From Streptomyces sp. Je 1-332 (lineage in GTDB: Bacteria; Actinomycetota; Actinomycetes; Streptomycetales; Streptomycetaceae), in contig NZ_CP160402.1 in NCBI RefSeq assembly GCF_040730185.1, positions 2,542,001 to 2,606,000 of the forward strand: 64,000 nt of DNA, in the 5' to 3' direction. Within the stretch, counting starts at the first letter, position 1; every line of letters begins with the position of its first letter. Position numbers and translations under genes: made by a program. This document shows positions 45,654-54,329 of this stretch, piece by piece. A model generated the notes under the pieces. The model had not been told where the DNA came from and searched no databases. It saw only the letters and a program-made list of their open reading frames with translations.

Positions 45654-46487
45654 ATGGCCAATGGTTCGCGGCAGGCAGCTTGGGAGTTCTTCGGGGCGGA
45701 GTTGAGGCGGCGCCGGGAGGACGCGGGGCTCACGCAGTCCTCGCTGGGGCTTCAGGTTTTCGTGTCCGGCGCGTACATCGGCCAATTCGAACAGGCAATT
45801 CGCAAACCGCAGTTGGATGTAGCCCAGCGGATCGACGAGATTCTGCAATCCGACGGTATTTTCGAGCGGATGTGCCGCAAGCTGATCAATGACTCACGGT
45901 ACGCCGAGTACTTTGCGCAGGCCGCAGAACTGGAGGCGCTGGCGACGCGAGTGTGCGACTTCGCGCCAGCGGTCGTACCGGGGCTGCTCCAGACCGCTCC
46001 GTACGCCAGAGCACTGACGGTGGCGACGAATCCGTATGCCTCGGATGAGTACGTCGAGGAAAAGGTGCAGGCACGCTTGGAACGGGCCCACATTCTCAAG
46101 GACCCGGACAGGCCCAAGCTGTGGGTCATCCTGCATGAGCACGTGCTGTGCATGCAGGTGGGCGAACCGGCCGACATGATCCAGCAGTTCCAGCACGTCA
46201 CAGCCCTGATGCGCACGCGCCGGGTGCTCGTACAGGTGCTGCCCTTCTCCGCGGGTCCCTCCCCTGCCCTCCACGGGACGCTGCGACTCATGGAGTTCGA
46301 TGACGCGCCGCCAACGGCCTATACAGAAGCGGTGTTTTCAGGGAACCTGCTGGACGACCCGGCCATGGTGAAGCGCGCCCAGGAGACATACGATCTGCTC
46401 AGGGCCGCCGCATTGTCGCCGGAGGCGTCCCTCGCCCTGATCGCATCGGCGGCTGAGGATTACAGACAATGCACGGGTTCGACCTGA
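45654..46487 (+). CDS. XRE-family regulator with DUF5753 (WhiJ-like)
   Basis: 277 residues. The N-terminal HTH is FFGAELRRRREDAGLTQSSLG, VFVSGAYIGQFEQAIRKPQLD. The DUF5753 domain has FAPAVVPGLLQTAPYARAL, ARLERAHILKDPDRPKLWVILHEHVL and VLPFSAGPSPALHGTLRLMEF. WhiJ and its paralogues control development and antibiotic output together with small DUF397 partners. Here the DUF397 gene overlaps its 3' end by 19 bp. ATG 45654 is preferred over TTG 45648; AGGG lies upstream. Confidence 0.93.
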   Translation: MANGSRQAAWEFFGAELRRRREDAGLTQSSLGLQVFVSGAYIGQFEQAIRKPQLDVAQRIDEILQSDGIFERMCRKLINDSRYAEYFAQAAELEALATRVCDFAPAVVPGLLQTAPYARALTVATNPYASDEYVEEKVQARLERAHILKDPDRPKLWVILHEHVLCMQVGEPADMIQQFQHVTALMRTRRVLVQVLPFSAGPSPALHGTLRLMEFDDAPPTAYTEAVFSGNLLDDPAMVKRAQETYDLLRAAALSPEASLALIASAAEDYRQCTGST

Positions 46488-46741
46488 CCACTGCTCGGTG
46501 GCGCAAGAGCACCTACAGCGACGGCAACGGCGGCGAGTGCGTCGAGATCGCCTACGACTTCGTTGGCGCCGCCCGCTGGCGCAAGAGCACCTACAGCAAT
46601 GGCGACGGCGGCGACTGCGTCGAGGTAGCCGACGGAGTCCCCGGCATCGTCCCGGTACGGGACAGCAAGGACCCCCAAGGCCCCGTCCTGCTGCTCGGCG
46701 CCGATCCCTGGTCCGTTTTCGTCACCTACGCGAAGGGCTGA
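46469..46741 (+). CDS. DUF397 protein with internal duplication
   Basis: 90 residues. The DUF397 signature WRKSTYS-GNGGECVE-A occurs twice: RWRKSTYSDGNGGECVEIAY (residues ~11-30) and RWRKSTYSNGDGGDCVEVAD (~36-55). It then continues into the usual ending IVPVRDSKDPQGPVLLLG and WSVFVTYAKG. Normal DUF397 proteins have one copy and about 60-70 residues. It overlaps the WhiJ-like gene, so the two are coupled. DUF397 proteins are thought to antagonise or modulate the partner XRE regulator. Confidence 0.9.
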   Translation: MHGFDLTTARWRKSTYSDGNGGECVEIAYDFVGAARWRKSTYSNGDGGDCVEVADGVPGIVPVRDSKDPQGPVLLLGADPWSVFVTYAKG

Positions 46742-46744
46742 GGC

Positions 46745-46969
46745 ATGCAGCTGCCCAAGGGCGACATCGGCCTCGCCCACGAGCTCGGCTTCGCCATCGT
46801 CCGGCGCGGTTACGACCGTGACCAGGTCCACGCCTACGTCGCACGCCTGGCCGGCGCCGAACCACCCACGGAACCGCCCGCCTTCGATCTGGTCCGCCGA
46901 GGCTACGACTGCGACCAGGTCGACGCGCACATCGCAGCCACCCGAGCGACGCCTCCCCGGCAGGACTGA
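46745..46969 (+). CDS. Tiny protein with two DivIVA-like motifs
   Basis: 74 residues made mostly of two copies of a motif like the DivIVA N-terminal signature: FAIVRRGYDRDQVHAYVARL and FDLVRRGYDCDQVDAHIAAT (compare F..RGYD..EVD.FL). No coiled coil follows, so it cannot form a normal DivIVA filament. It begins 3 bp after the DUF397 stop, hence is the third gene of the operon. It might bind DivIVA or a DivIVA partner, but this is inference. Confidence 0.7.
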   Translation: MQLPKGDIGLAHELGFAIVRRGYDRDQVHAYVARLAGAEPPTEPPAFDLVRRGYDCDQVDAHIAATRATPPRQD

Positions 46970-47029
46970 AGCGCGCGCACGCCCCGACGGCGGTGGCGAA
47001 ACCCTCGGCCTTCGTAGCCGGTCTCCCCC

Positions 47030-48508
47030 CTACTGGCGGCTGATCGACCGCGTGACGCCCGCCGCGATCGTCGTGGCGAGGGTCCAGCCCATGATGACCA
47101 GGGCGTACCCGAGCCACTGATACGCGCCCCGCGAGGCGTACGCGTGCTCCTGGCCGAAGTCGATGATCGGGAGCAGCAGGTCCAGGGTGTAGAAGACGGG
47201 GTTGAACTCCGCGGCCTCCTTCGGCTTCAGCGCCACCGGCTCCCGCACCGCGTACGTGACGGAGCCGATGAGGAGCAGCGAGAGCAGCCAGACCGCCGCC
47301 CGCGTGGGCCGGAAGCCGTAGCCGACGGTGGCGTCCTGGAGGTGGCCCCAGGCCTTGGCGTACCAGGGCAGGGTGGTGCGGTGGCGGCGTTGCTTGGCGA
47401 GCTGGACCTTGCGTGCGGCGGCGTCGTCCCCGATCCGGCGGTAGGCGGTGGCCAGTTGCTCGTACGCGTACGGGACGTAGCCGTCGGAGTCGCGTCTCAG
47501 GACCTGGAGCCGACGCTCGGCGGGCTCGGGCGGGTCGAGCGTGGTGTAGGTCAGGCCGTCGAGCCGGACCTCGTCCGGCCAGGTCTCCGGGGCGATGCGC
47601 AGCAGGTCGAGCTGGGAGCGGCGCAGGGTGAGGGAGCCCTCGATGGGGGCGGCCTCCTTGAACCACAGTTCGCCGACGGCGAGGCTGCTGGCGCGCAGGG
47701 CCATGCCGCCGGGGTTGGACAGGCGCGCGTGGGTGAAGTTGAGCTGGCCCGGTATGCGGGCGCCCCGCAGGTTGATCCGCCCCCGCGCAGTGAGCCGCAT
47801 CGCGTGCAGATCGGTGCCGCTGCTCAGGTTCGACGCTTGGAGCGCGGTGCCCCCCGGGTTACTGAGAACCGCGTCGTCGAACGTGATCGTCCCGGCGACG
47901 ACCGCTCCCGCGAGGCGGACCATCCCGTGGGCGGTGAAGCCGTGGTCGGCGGTCAGGTCGTCGTCGATGGTGACGCGGTTGAGGGTGAGGATGGGCTGAT
48001 CGGGGTCGACGATCGCCCCCTCCTCGCCCAGCTGGGCCCGGTCGAGGAACAGGGCCCCGGAGATGCGCGCGCCGCCCAGCCGGACGTTCCCCCGGACGCG
48101 GACTCCGGTCATCCGCAGCGAGCCGTCGACCCGCAGTCCGACCCCGTACAGGCCGGGGAAGATGGACCAGCCCAGGTTCAGCTGGCGTAACTGGGCGCCG
48201 TAGATGTCCAGTTCCTCGTCGAAGTAGCACGCCCAGAGGTGGATCGCCCCCGTGACCTCCGCGTACTGGAGGTCCAGCTTGCCCGTGATGCGGGCTCCGT
48301 TGAGGCGCAGGACGGGGGTCTCGCCCTCTTGGCGGGGCCCGTCGATGAGCAGGGCGCGGAGCACGTCGGCGCGCACGGTCCGCTCGGGGCCCCAGTCGGC
48401 GCCGAGATCGGCGGGTTCCCTCGTGTGCTGCCGGAAGTCGACGAGCCGCCCCAGCGGGAACGCGTCCCACACCTGCCGCTCGGCCTCGCTCAGATCCCTG
48501 ATCTCCAC
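47030..48508 (-). CDS. Repeat-rich membrane protein, unknown function (paralogue of 34547 gene)
   Basis: 492 residues with the same architecture as the 34547 product: beta-helix-like repeats (LRLNGARITGKLDLQYAEVTG, VRLGGARISGALFLDRAQLG), the PYAYEQLATAYRRIGDDAAARKVQLAKQ segment, then C-terminal TM helices around VFYTLDLLLPIIDFGQ and ALVIMGWTLATTIAAGVTRS. GTG 48508 gives VEIRDLSEAERQVWDAFPLGR, aligning with the paralogue's start. An in-frame TTG at 48544 would overlap the upstream acetyltransferase stop. No catalytic motif is visible. Confidence 0.8.
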   Translation of the reverse strand: MEIRDLSEAERQVWDAFPLGRLVDFRQHTREPADLGADWGPERTVRADVLRALLIDGPRQEGETPVLRLNGARITGKLDLQYAEVTGAIHLWACYFDEELDIYGAQLRQLNLGWSIFPGLYGVGLRVDGSLRMTGVRVRGNVRLGGARISGALFLDRAQLGEEGAIVDPDQPILTLNRVTIDDDLTADHGFTAHGMVRLAGAVVAGTITFDDAVLSNPGGTALQASNLSSGTDLHAMRLTARGRINLRGARIPGQLNFTHARLSNPGGMALRASSLAVGELWFKEAAPIEGSLTLRRSQLDLLRIAPETWPDEVRLDGLTYTTLDPPEPAERRLQVLRRDSDGYVPYAYEQLATAYRRIGDDAAARKVQLAKQRRHRTTLPWYAKAWGHLQDATVGYGFRPTRAAVWLLSLLLIGSVTYAVREPVALKPKEAAEFNPVFYTLDLLLPIIDFGQEHAYASRGAYQWLGYALVIMGWTLATTIAAGVTRSISRQ

Positions 48509-48540
48509 CGGCGCGACTCTTGCGCGGGACGGATCACGTG

Positions 48541-49035
48541 TCAACCGGCCGCCACCGCACGGCGATAGCGCACCTCCACGCTCCCTTTGCCCTCCACCTC
48601 CACCTCGCCGACGACCACGAACCCCGCACGGACGAGCACCGCACGGGAGCCCTCGTTGTCGGCATCGGTGGCCGCCCGCAGGGCCGTGAGGCCGTACTCG
48701 GCGCCTGCGACCTCGCAGACCTGCCGTACGGCGGACGTGGCAAGACCCCGTCCCGCCGCCCTCTCCGCGATGCGATACCCGAGCTCGGCCTCCCCGTCCG
48801 CGACGTCGACGAGATTGACGCGCCCGACCACGGCGCCCTCTCCATCCACCAGTACGTGGAAGTGGCAGGCTCCCGTGGCCTGTTCGGCGAGCAGGGCGGC
48901 GAGTCGCGCATCGAACTCGGTGAAGTAGGCGTCGCCACGGTCGGGCACGGACTTCGCGAAGTAGGCCCGGTTCTCGCGCTCGAAGGCGAGCAGGGCGGGG
49001 GCGTGTTCGGCGCGCAGGCGCTGGAGTTCGGGCAT
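48541..49035 (-). CDS. GNAT-family N-acetyltransferase
   Basis: 164 residues of the RimJ/RimL-like GNAT fold: FHVLVDGEGAVVGRVNLVDV (beta 2-3), AELGYRIAERAAGRGLATSAV (motif A; acetyl-CoA pyrophosphate loop in RAAGRG), GLTALRAATDADNEGSRAVLVRAGF (motif B). Substrate unknown. The stop is 32 bp before the membrane protein start on the same strand. TACGTT lies six bases before ATG 49035, so the transcript is probably leaderless. Confidence 0.88.
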   Translation of the reverse strand: MPELQRLRAEHAPALLAFERENRAYFAKSVPDRGDAYFTEFDARLAALLAEQATGACHFHVLVDGEGAVVGRVNLVDVADGEAELGYRIAERAAGRGLATSAVRQVCEVAGAEYGLTALRAATDADNEGSRAVLVRAGFVVVGEVEVEGKGSVEVRYRRAVAAG

Positions 49036-49041
49036 GGCGGA

Positions 49042-49047
49042 AACGTA
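49042..49047 (-). promoter_or_regulatory. Candidate -10 (TACGTT), leaderless GNAT gene
   Basis: TACGTT on the minus strand lies six bases before ATG 49035; no ribosome-binding site is seen. Confidence 0.45.
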
Positions 49048-49172
49048 GCGCCGGTGGCCGGCCGACGCCTCGGCTTTTCGCTCCGGCGGGAGGCGGGCGT
49101 GGGCGGCGATGTCAGTGCCGGGCGGTAGCGTCCGTTGCCGTCACCCGAACCGCCCCTCGCCGAGGAGATGCC

Positions 49173-49763
49173 GTGGTCAACGTCATGGGCACCGCCTACT
49201 CACCCATACCGGAGCTGAATCTGCTCAAGGAGTTCCACGACGGCCCCGGGAAGGCAGGCTTCGCCGACGGGTTCGAGATGTACGAGTACGGGCGGCGTGA
49301 CGCCGGCCTCGTCGAGTGGCTGGACATGACCGACACCCCGGAGCTGCGGGCCCGCCTGGACCGTCTCGTGCCCTTCGCCCAGGCCACCGGCTCCGGTTCG
49401 TTCTACGCGCTGTGGCGCTGCGACGACCGTGCCGATCTCGCGACGCTGCCCGTCGTCCTCTTCGGGGACGAGGGCGACCTCGACGTCGTCGCCTCCGGGC
49501 TGCGGGATCTGTTCCGGCTCCTTGCCATCGACCACGAGTGGTATCTGCCCGACTGGGAGTGGGACGAGGAGGAGGAGCACAGCGTGGGGCACGGGGAGTA
49601 TCTCGCCTGGCTGGAGGAGCGGTTCGGCCTCACCGCGCCCGAGGACGCCGACCTCATCATCGACGGCGCACGGGACGCGTACGGCCTGCGCTTCATGGAC
49701 TGGCTCCTGGAGTTCTGCCCCGAGTACGTGGTCGACGCACTCCGAGAGAACCTTGACGAGTAG
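49173..49763 (+). CDS. Acidic hypothetical protein, possibly SUKH/SMI1-KNR4-like
   Basis: 196 residues, strongly acidic. FAQATGSGSFYALWRCDD and LPVVLFGDEGDLDVVASGLRDLFRLL resemble the core strands of SMI1/KNR4 (SUKH) proteins, which often serve as immunity proteins against polymorphic toxins. WYLPDWEWDEEEEH is an unusual Trp/acid cluster. No toxin is adjacent, and the match is weak. GAGGAG five bases before GTG 49173 sets the start. Confidence 0.7.
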   Translation: MVNVMGTAYSPIPELNLLKEFHDGPGKAGFADGFEMYEYGRRDAGLVEWLDMTDTPELRARLDRLVPFAQATGSGSFYALWRCDDRADLATLPVVLFGDEGDLDVVASGLRDLFRLLAIDHEWYLPDWEWDEEEEHSVGHGEYLAWLEERFGLTAPEDADLIIDGARDAYGLRFMDWLLEFCPEYVVDALRENLDE

Positions 49764-49781
49764 TAGCTGGCCGCTACTGAA

Positions 49782-50378
49782 CTACTTCTTGACCGGCGGG
49801 CAGTAGCCGGTGTCGGCGCCGATGGAGTTGATCTCGGCGTTCGACCGCGAGTCGCCCACGTAGTTGATCTGGTCCGTGCAGCTGACACCGGGCTTGTTGG
49901 GGGTTCCCGAGGGCTTGTGGCCCTTCTCCGGGGTGGGGCAGGTGCCGGTGTCCGCGCCGATGGAGTTGATCTCGGCATTGGACCTCGGGTCGCCCGCGTA
50001 GTTGATCTGGTCGGTGCAGCTCTTCCCGGGCTTGGCGGGGGCGGCCGACGGCTTCTCGCCCTTCACCGGGGTGGGACAGGTGCCGGTGTCCGCACCGATG
50101 GAGTTGATCTCGGCGTTCGACCTCGGGTCGCCCGCGTAGTCGAGCTGGTCGGTGCAGCGCTTCCCGGAGTCGTCCGGGGCGGCCGACGGCGCCTCGTCGG
50201 CGGAGGTCGTGGCGGTCTTGCCGGTCTTGCTGGTCTCGCCTGTCTTGGACGCGGAAGCGGCGGAGGAGGACGACGTGTCGTTGCCGCCGCCCTGGCAGGC
50301 GGTGAGCCCGAACGCGGCGACGGTGATCACCATGGCGGCTGCGGCCTTGCGGGCGTGGAGGAGGGTGGCGTGCGACAT
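49782..50378 (-). CDS. Lipoprotein with three tandem two-cysteine repeats
   Basis: 198 residues. The lipobox FGLTAC gives lipid-anchored C28. A Ser/Thr/Lys linker leads to three nearly identical 46-residue repeats, each with two cysteines 26 apart: C75/C101, C121/C147, C167/C193. The conserved core is CTDQINYAGDPRSNAEINSI, then GADTGTCPTP. Each is likely a small disulfide-closed surface module. No known domain is recognised. It converges with the SUKH-like gene (18-bp gap). The repeat number is probably variable between strains. Confidence 0.85.
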   Translation of the reverse strand: MSHATLLHARKAAAAMVITVAAFGLTACQGGGNDTSSSSAASASKTGETSKTGKTATTSADEAPSAAPDDSGKRCTDQLDYAGDPRSNAEINSIGADTGTCPTPVKGEKPSAAPAKPGKSCTDQINYAGDPRSNAEINSIGADTGTCPTPEKGHKPSGTPNKPGVSCTDQINYVGDSRSNAEINSIGADTGYCPPVKK

Positions 50379-50469
50379 GTTCTCACCGTTCTGTCGGGTG
50401 GTGCGGGGTTCGACAGAACAAGACTGTCCGTCGCCGCTGGTGATCCAGCGCCGTCTGGCTAACGCTCCA

Positions 50470-52419
50470 CTAACGTGTCGGCGAAAGCCCCCGCCGCACC
50501 TCCACGCTCAGGTCCCGCCCGTCGAGCACCACATGCACCCGCTCCCCCGCCACCGTCACCCGCGTCCGCGCCTGCACCCCCTCCGGGAGGCCGGGGAGGA
50601 CCGGGTTCACCCCGCATTCCGTGCGCACCCGGTCGAGGAGTTCCCGCAGCTCCTTAGGGGCGGGGCGCGTGCCCAGGTACCAGGCCACGCCGTCGCCGTA
50701 CGCGTGGCGGGTGACCGCCGGGGTGCCCTCGGGGGTCGTGGTGACCGCTTCCGCGCCTTCCAGGTGGATCTCCTCCGACCAGGTGCCGTCGGGGCGGGGG
50801 TCGAACTCCTCCACGCGCAGGCCGAGCAGCTCGCGGAAGGGGGCCGGGTAGCCGCCGAGGTGGACGCGGTCGTGTTCGTCCACGATTCCCGAGAAGTAGG
50901 ACATGACCAGGGTGCCGCCCCCGTGGACGTACGCGCGGATCCGTTCCGCGGTTTCCCGCGTCACCGAGTAGAGGTTGGGGATCAGGAGCAGGCGGTACGG
51001 GGCGAAGTCTCCGTCCACCGGGACCACGTCGCAGGCCACCGACGCGTCGTACAGCGGCTTGTGGTGGGCCAGGGCCGCGTCCAGGAGCGTCACGTCGGTG
51101 CTGGGGTGCGCGTCCAGTTCCAGGGCCCACCAGCTGGGCCAGTCCAGGAGCAGGGCGGCGTCCGCGCGCTCGGGGCGGGAGCCGAGCAGGTCGGGGTGGC
51201 GGGCCAGTTCCGCGCCCAGCTCCCGCACCTCACGGAAGATCCGCGTCTCGCGGCCCCCGTGCGGCACCATCGCCGAGTGGAACTTCTCCGCTCCCCCGCG
51301 CGACTGCCGCCACTGGAAGAACAGCACCGCGTCCGCTCCGTGCGCCACCGCCTGCCAGCTGTCGAGGCGCATCCGGCCCGGCGGCTTCCTGCCGTTGCGC
51401 TCGCGCCAGTTGACCGCGCCCGGGGCCTGTTCGAGGAGCAGCCACGGTTGGCCGCCCTTCAGGCCGCGCATGACGTCGTACGAGAAGGCTGTCCGGTGGA
51501 GTGAGTCCGGGTCGTGGGGGTCGGGGTAGGAGTCGTAGGAGATGACGTCCAGGTGTGGGGCCCAGGCGTACAGGTCCAGGGTCTTGGCCACCGGGACGAA
51601 GTTCGTGGTGACGGGGATGAGCGGGGTGATGCGGGTCAGGACCTGCTTCTCCGCGAGGTAGCAGGCGAGGAGTTCGTCGGACGAGAAGCGCCAGTAGTCC
51701 AGCTGCTGGGCCGGGTTGCGGAACGAGGGCGCCTTGCGCGGGGTGTGGATCTCCTCGAACGTGCCGTAGCGCTGCGACCAGAAGTCCGTCGACCACGCGT
51801 CGTTCAGGGCCGCCACGGTGCCGTAACGCTCCCGCAGCCACCCGCGGAACGCCGCCGTCGACACCTCGCAGTGGCAGTGGCGTGAGATGTGGCAGCCGTA
51901 TTCGTTGCCGATGTGCCACAGGGCGAGGGCGGGGTGCGTGCCGTAGCGCGTGGCGAGGCATTCCGCGAGGCGCACGGCGTGGCGGCGGTGGACCGGGCTC
52001 GACGGGCACCAGTGCTGGCGGGAGCCGGGGTGCAGTCGGGTGCCGTCCTCCAGGACGGGCAGGGTCTCGGGGTGCAGGCGCGTCAGCCATGGGGGCGGGG
52101 AGGCGGTCATCGTGGCCAGACTGACCGCGACGCCCGCCTCGGCCAGGCGGTCCATGTGCCCGTCCAGCCAGGCGAAGTCGTACGTGCCCGGGGCGGGCTC
52201 CGTCCTGGCCCACGAGAAAATCCCGAGCGTCACGAGATTCACGCCTGCCTCGCGCATCAACTCGGCGTCTTCAGCGTGGACTTCGGGACCCCACTGCTCC
52301 GGGTTGTAGTCGCCGCCGTAACCGAGCGACGGCAGCCGGGAAAAGAAGCGGGCCATGCCCTGACACTCGGTCACGTCATCCGACCTTTCGCAGCTCACCG
52401 TCCTGATGTGTCCGCTCAC
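50470..52419 (-). CDS. GH42 beta-galactosidase
   Basis: Cytoplasmic retaining beta-galactosidase, 649 residues. YGGDYNPEQWGPEVHAEDAE is the GH42 N-terminal signature; the acid/base Glu is E173 in WHIGNEYG and the nucleophile is E330 in LLLEQAPGAVNW. The trimerisation domain (residues ~400-600) and the C-terminal domain are present. No signal peptide. GTG 52419 is well supported by AAGGAG eight bases upstream, though the last bases of a toxin remnant overlap it; GTG 52374 or ATG 52356 are possible. It is divergent from an oligopeptide-type ABC operon ending in a DapA-family gene. Confidence 0.93.
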   Translation of the reverse strand: MSGHIRTVSCERSDDVTECQGMARFFSRLPSLGYGGDYNPEQWGPEVHAEDAELMREAGVNLVTLGIFSWARTEPAPGTYDFAWLDGHMDRLAEAGVAVSLATMTASPPPWLTRLHPETLPVLEDGTRLHPGSRQHWCPSSPVHRRHAVRLAECLATRYGTHPALALWHIGNEYGCHISRHCHCEVSTAAFRGWLRERYGTVAALNDAWSTDFWSQRYGTFEEIHTPRKAPSFRNPAQQLDYWRFSSDELLACYLAEKQVLTRITPLIPVTTNFVPVAKTLDLYAWAPHLDVISYDSYPDPHDPDSLHRTAFSYDVMRGLKGGQPWLLLEQAPGAVNWRERNGRKPPGRMRLDSWQAVAHGADAVLFFQWRQSRGGAEKFHSAMVPHGGRETRIFREVRELGAELARHPDLLGSRPERADAALLLDWPSWWALELDAHPSTDVTLLDAALAHHKPLYDASVACDVVPVDGDFAPYRLLLIPNLYSVTRETAERIRAYVHGGGTLVMSYFSGIVDEHDRVHLGGYPAPFRELLGLRVEEFDPRPDGTWSEEIHLEGAEAVTTTPEGTPAVTRHAYGDGVAWYLGTRPAPKELRELLDRVRTECGVNPVLPGLPEGVQARTRVTVAGERVHVVLDGRDLSVEVRRGLSPTR

Positions 52420-52557
52420 TTCCCCAACTCCTTCTCACGGTCGGCGACGTACCGCGCGTATCGACGCTCGGCCAGGGATCACCTCGTCGTACCAGGTGAT
52501 CCAGTTCCCTGCCTTGTCACCCGTCGCCAGGAGCATGGCCGAGCGCCAGGGATCGAA
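52416..52557 (-). pseudogene. C-terminal remnant of a RelE/ParE-type toxin gene, frameshifted
   Basis: Minus-strand translation gives FDPWRSAMLLATGDKAGNW, then ITWYDEVIP, the typical C-terminal half of actinobacterial RelE/ParE (Gp49-like) toxins. A frameshift near 52476 is followed in another frame by LAERRYARYVADREKELGK and TGA at 52416-52418. The N-terminal half and any antitoxin are missing. Its last bases supply the ribosome-binding site and GTGA overlap of the beta-galactosidase gene. Confidence 0.65.
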
Positions 52558-52670
52558 GCCCTCACCCGGACGGGGTGCGTGCCGTCCAGAGCCTTGACCG
52601 GCCCCCCGGCCCCTCTTATCGTCGCCACGCCACCATGACGTAGGACGTGGGATCTCTCAAGGGAGACGCA

Positions 52671-54329
52671 GTGAGCGACCACAAGACCAGCATCGGCTCC
52701 GCCGGACACACCGGACCCGCGCCGGACCGTCGGTCCTTCCTCAAGTACACCGGTGCGCTGGGCGCGGCCGCCACCATCACCACCACGCTCTCCGCCTGTT
52801 CGTCGGGGCCCGAGTCCACGAACGACGCCGGAGGCGGTGGCGGCAAGGGCGGCGACTCCACCCTCACCGCCGTCATCGGCTATGGGAACGACGGCAGTTG
52901 GGACCCGACACAGACCGCGTCCGCCTTCGCGATGGCCGGCAACGAACACATCTACGAGGGCCTCCTCAACACCGACCCCATCACCCGCGAGCCGTACGCC
53001 GCGCTCGCCACGGAGGTCCCCACCGACGACAAGGCGACCACCTGGAAGTTCACGCTGCGGCCCGGCGCCAAGTGGCACGACGGGAAGCCCGTGACCGCCG
53101 ACGACGTGGTGTTCGTCTTCGACCGCATCCTGGACCCGAAGACGCAGACCCTGGCCAAGGGCTTCTTCGAGAGCTGGCTGAAGGAGGTCAAGAAGGTCGA
53201 CGCGACCTCCGTCGAGCTCATCCTGAAGTTCCCCTTCCCCGACGGCCTCGCCCGCCTCTCCCTGGCCAAGATCATGCCGAAGCACGTCTACTCCAAGCCC
53301 GGAGCCTGGGACGACGCGACCAAGGGCAAGGCGATCGGCTCAGGACCGTACAAGCAGGCCTCGCACGCCCCGAAGTCCAACACCACCTTCGAGGCCTTCG
53401 ACGACTACAACGGCCCCCGCAAGGCGGCCTTCAAGAAGATGAACTGGCTGACCATCGTGGACGCCGCACCCCGCGTCGCGAAGATCTCGGGCGGCAGCGC
53501 GGACTCGGAGATCGCGGACAACATCCCGTACGCCAACATCGAGCAGCTCAAGAAGGGCGGGCTCACCGTCGAGGGCGGGGCGGGGATGAACAACCTGTTC
53601 CTGATGTTCAACACCGCGCACAAGCCCTTCGACGACGTACGCGTGCGCCAGGCCCTGCACTACGCCATCGACACCGAGAAGATGATCGAGGTCGCGCTCA
53701 AGGGGCATGGCAAGGCGTCGACTTCGTTCCTCAACGAGTCCAACCCCGCCTACCGCCCCGCGAAGACGGTCTACGCGTACGACCCCGAGAAGGCGAAGAA
53801 GCTCCTGAAGGAGGCCGGGGTGAAGGATCTCTCGGTCAACCTCATGGCGGTGAACGTGAGTTGGATCGTCGACTGCCTGCCGACCATCAAGGCCTCGTGG
53901 GACGCGATCGGCGTCAAGACGACCCTGGACCCGCAGGAGACCACGGCCGTCTTCACCAAGATGGATCAGAAGAAGGACTATCAAGTCGTCGCGGCAGCGT
54001 CGAACCCCAACCAGTTCGGCATCGACCCCGACCTGATCATGCACTACAACTACGGGCCCGAGAACCTGTGGATGGGATACGCCCGCTGGGCGGGCAACTC
54101 CGTGGCGAAGAAGCTCTTCAAGGACATGGACCAGGCGACGCGCGAACCCGACGCGACCAAGAAGAAGGCCATGGTCCAGGACTACATCGACGTCGTCGCC
54201 GAGCAGGCGGTCATCTATCCCGTCGTCCACAACGAGCTGATGACCGCCTGGGACCCGAAGAAGCTCACCGGCGTCAAGGCCCAGCCCTACCCGGGGATCA
54301 ACCTGCTCCAGTCCAAGTGGGCGACGTGA
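52671..54329 (+). CDS. ABC transporter substrate-binding lipoprotein, family 5 (peptide/opine type)
   Basis: 552 residues. A twin-arginine-like signal (DRRSFLKYTGALGAAATIT) ends in lipobox LSAC. The family 5 fold follows: GNEHIYEGLLNTDPIT, WKFTLRPGAKWHDGKPVTADDVVFVFDRI, IGSGPYKQ, FDDVRVRQALHYAIDTEKM and DPEKAKKLLKEAGV. The family carries di/oligopeptides, nickel and also oligosaccharides. GGGAG six bases before GTG 52671 sets the start. The stop overlaps the permease start (GTGA). Confidence 0.93.
   Translation: MSDHKTSIGSAGHTGPAPDRRSFLKYTGALGAAATITTTLSACSSGPESTNDAGGGGGKGGDSTLTAVIGYGNDGSWDPTQTASAFAMAGNEHIYEGLLNTDPITREPYAALATEVPTDDKATTWKFTLRPGAKWHDGKPVTADDVVFVFDRILDPKTQTLAKGFFESWLKEVKKVDATSVELILKFPFPDGLARLSLAKIMPKHVYSKPGAWDDATKGKAIGSGPYKQASHAPKSNTTFEAFDDYNGPRKAAFKKMNWLTIVDAAPRVAKISGGSADSEIADNIPYANIEQLKKGGLTVEGGAGMNNLFLMFNTAHKPFDDVRVRQALHYAIDTEKMIEVALKGHGKASTSFLNESNPAYRPAKTVYAYDPEKAKKLLKEAGVKDLSVNLMAVNVSWIVDCLPTIKASWDAIGVKTTLDPQETTAVFTKMDQKKDYQVVAAASNPNQFGIDPDLIMHYNYGPENLWMGYARWAGNSVAKKLFKDMDQATREPDATKKKAMVQDYIDVVAEQAVIYPVVHNELMTAWDPKKLTGVKAQPYPGINLLQSKWAT

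Noticed and set aside
49173..49763. Toxin-immunity pair
   Set aside because: The SUKH resemblance is weak and no polymorphic toxin gene is adjacent.
52476..52502. GGATCACCT/AGGTGATCC dyad considered as an operator
   Set aside because: It falls within the codons of the toxin remnant (WITWYDEVIP), so coding history explains it as well as regulation does.
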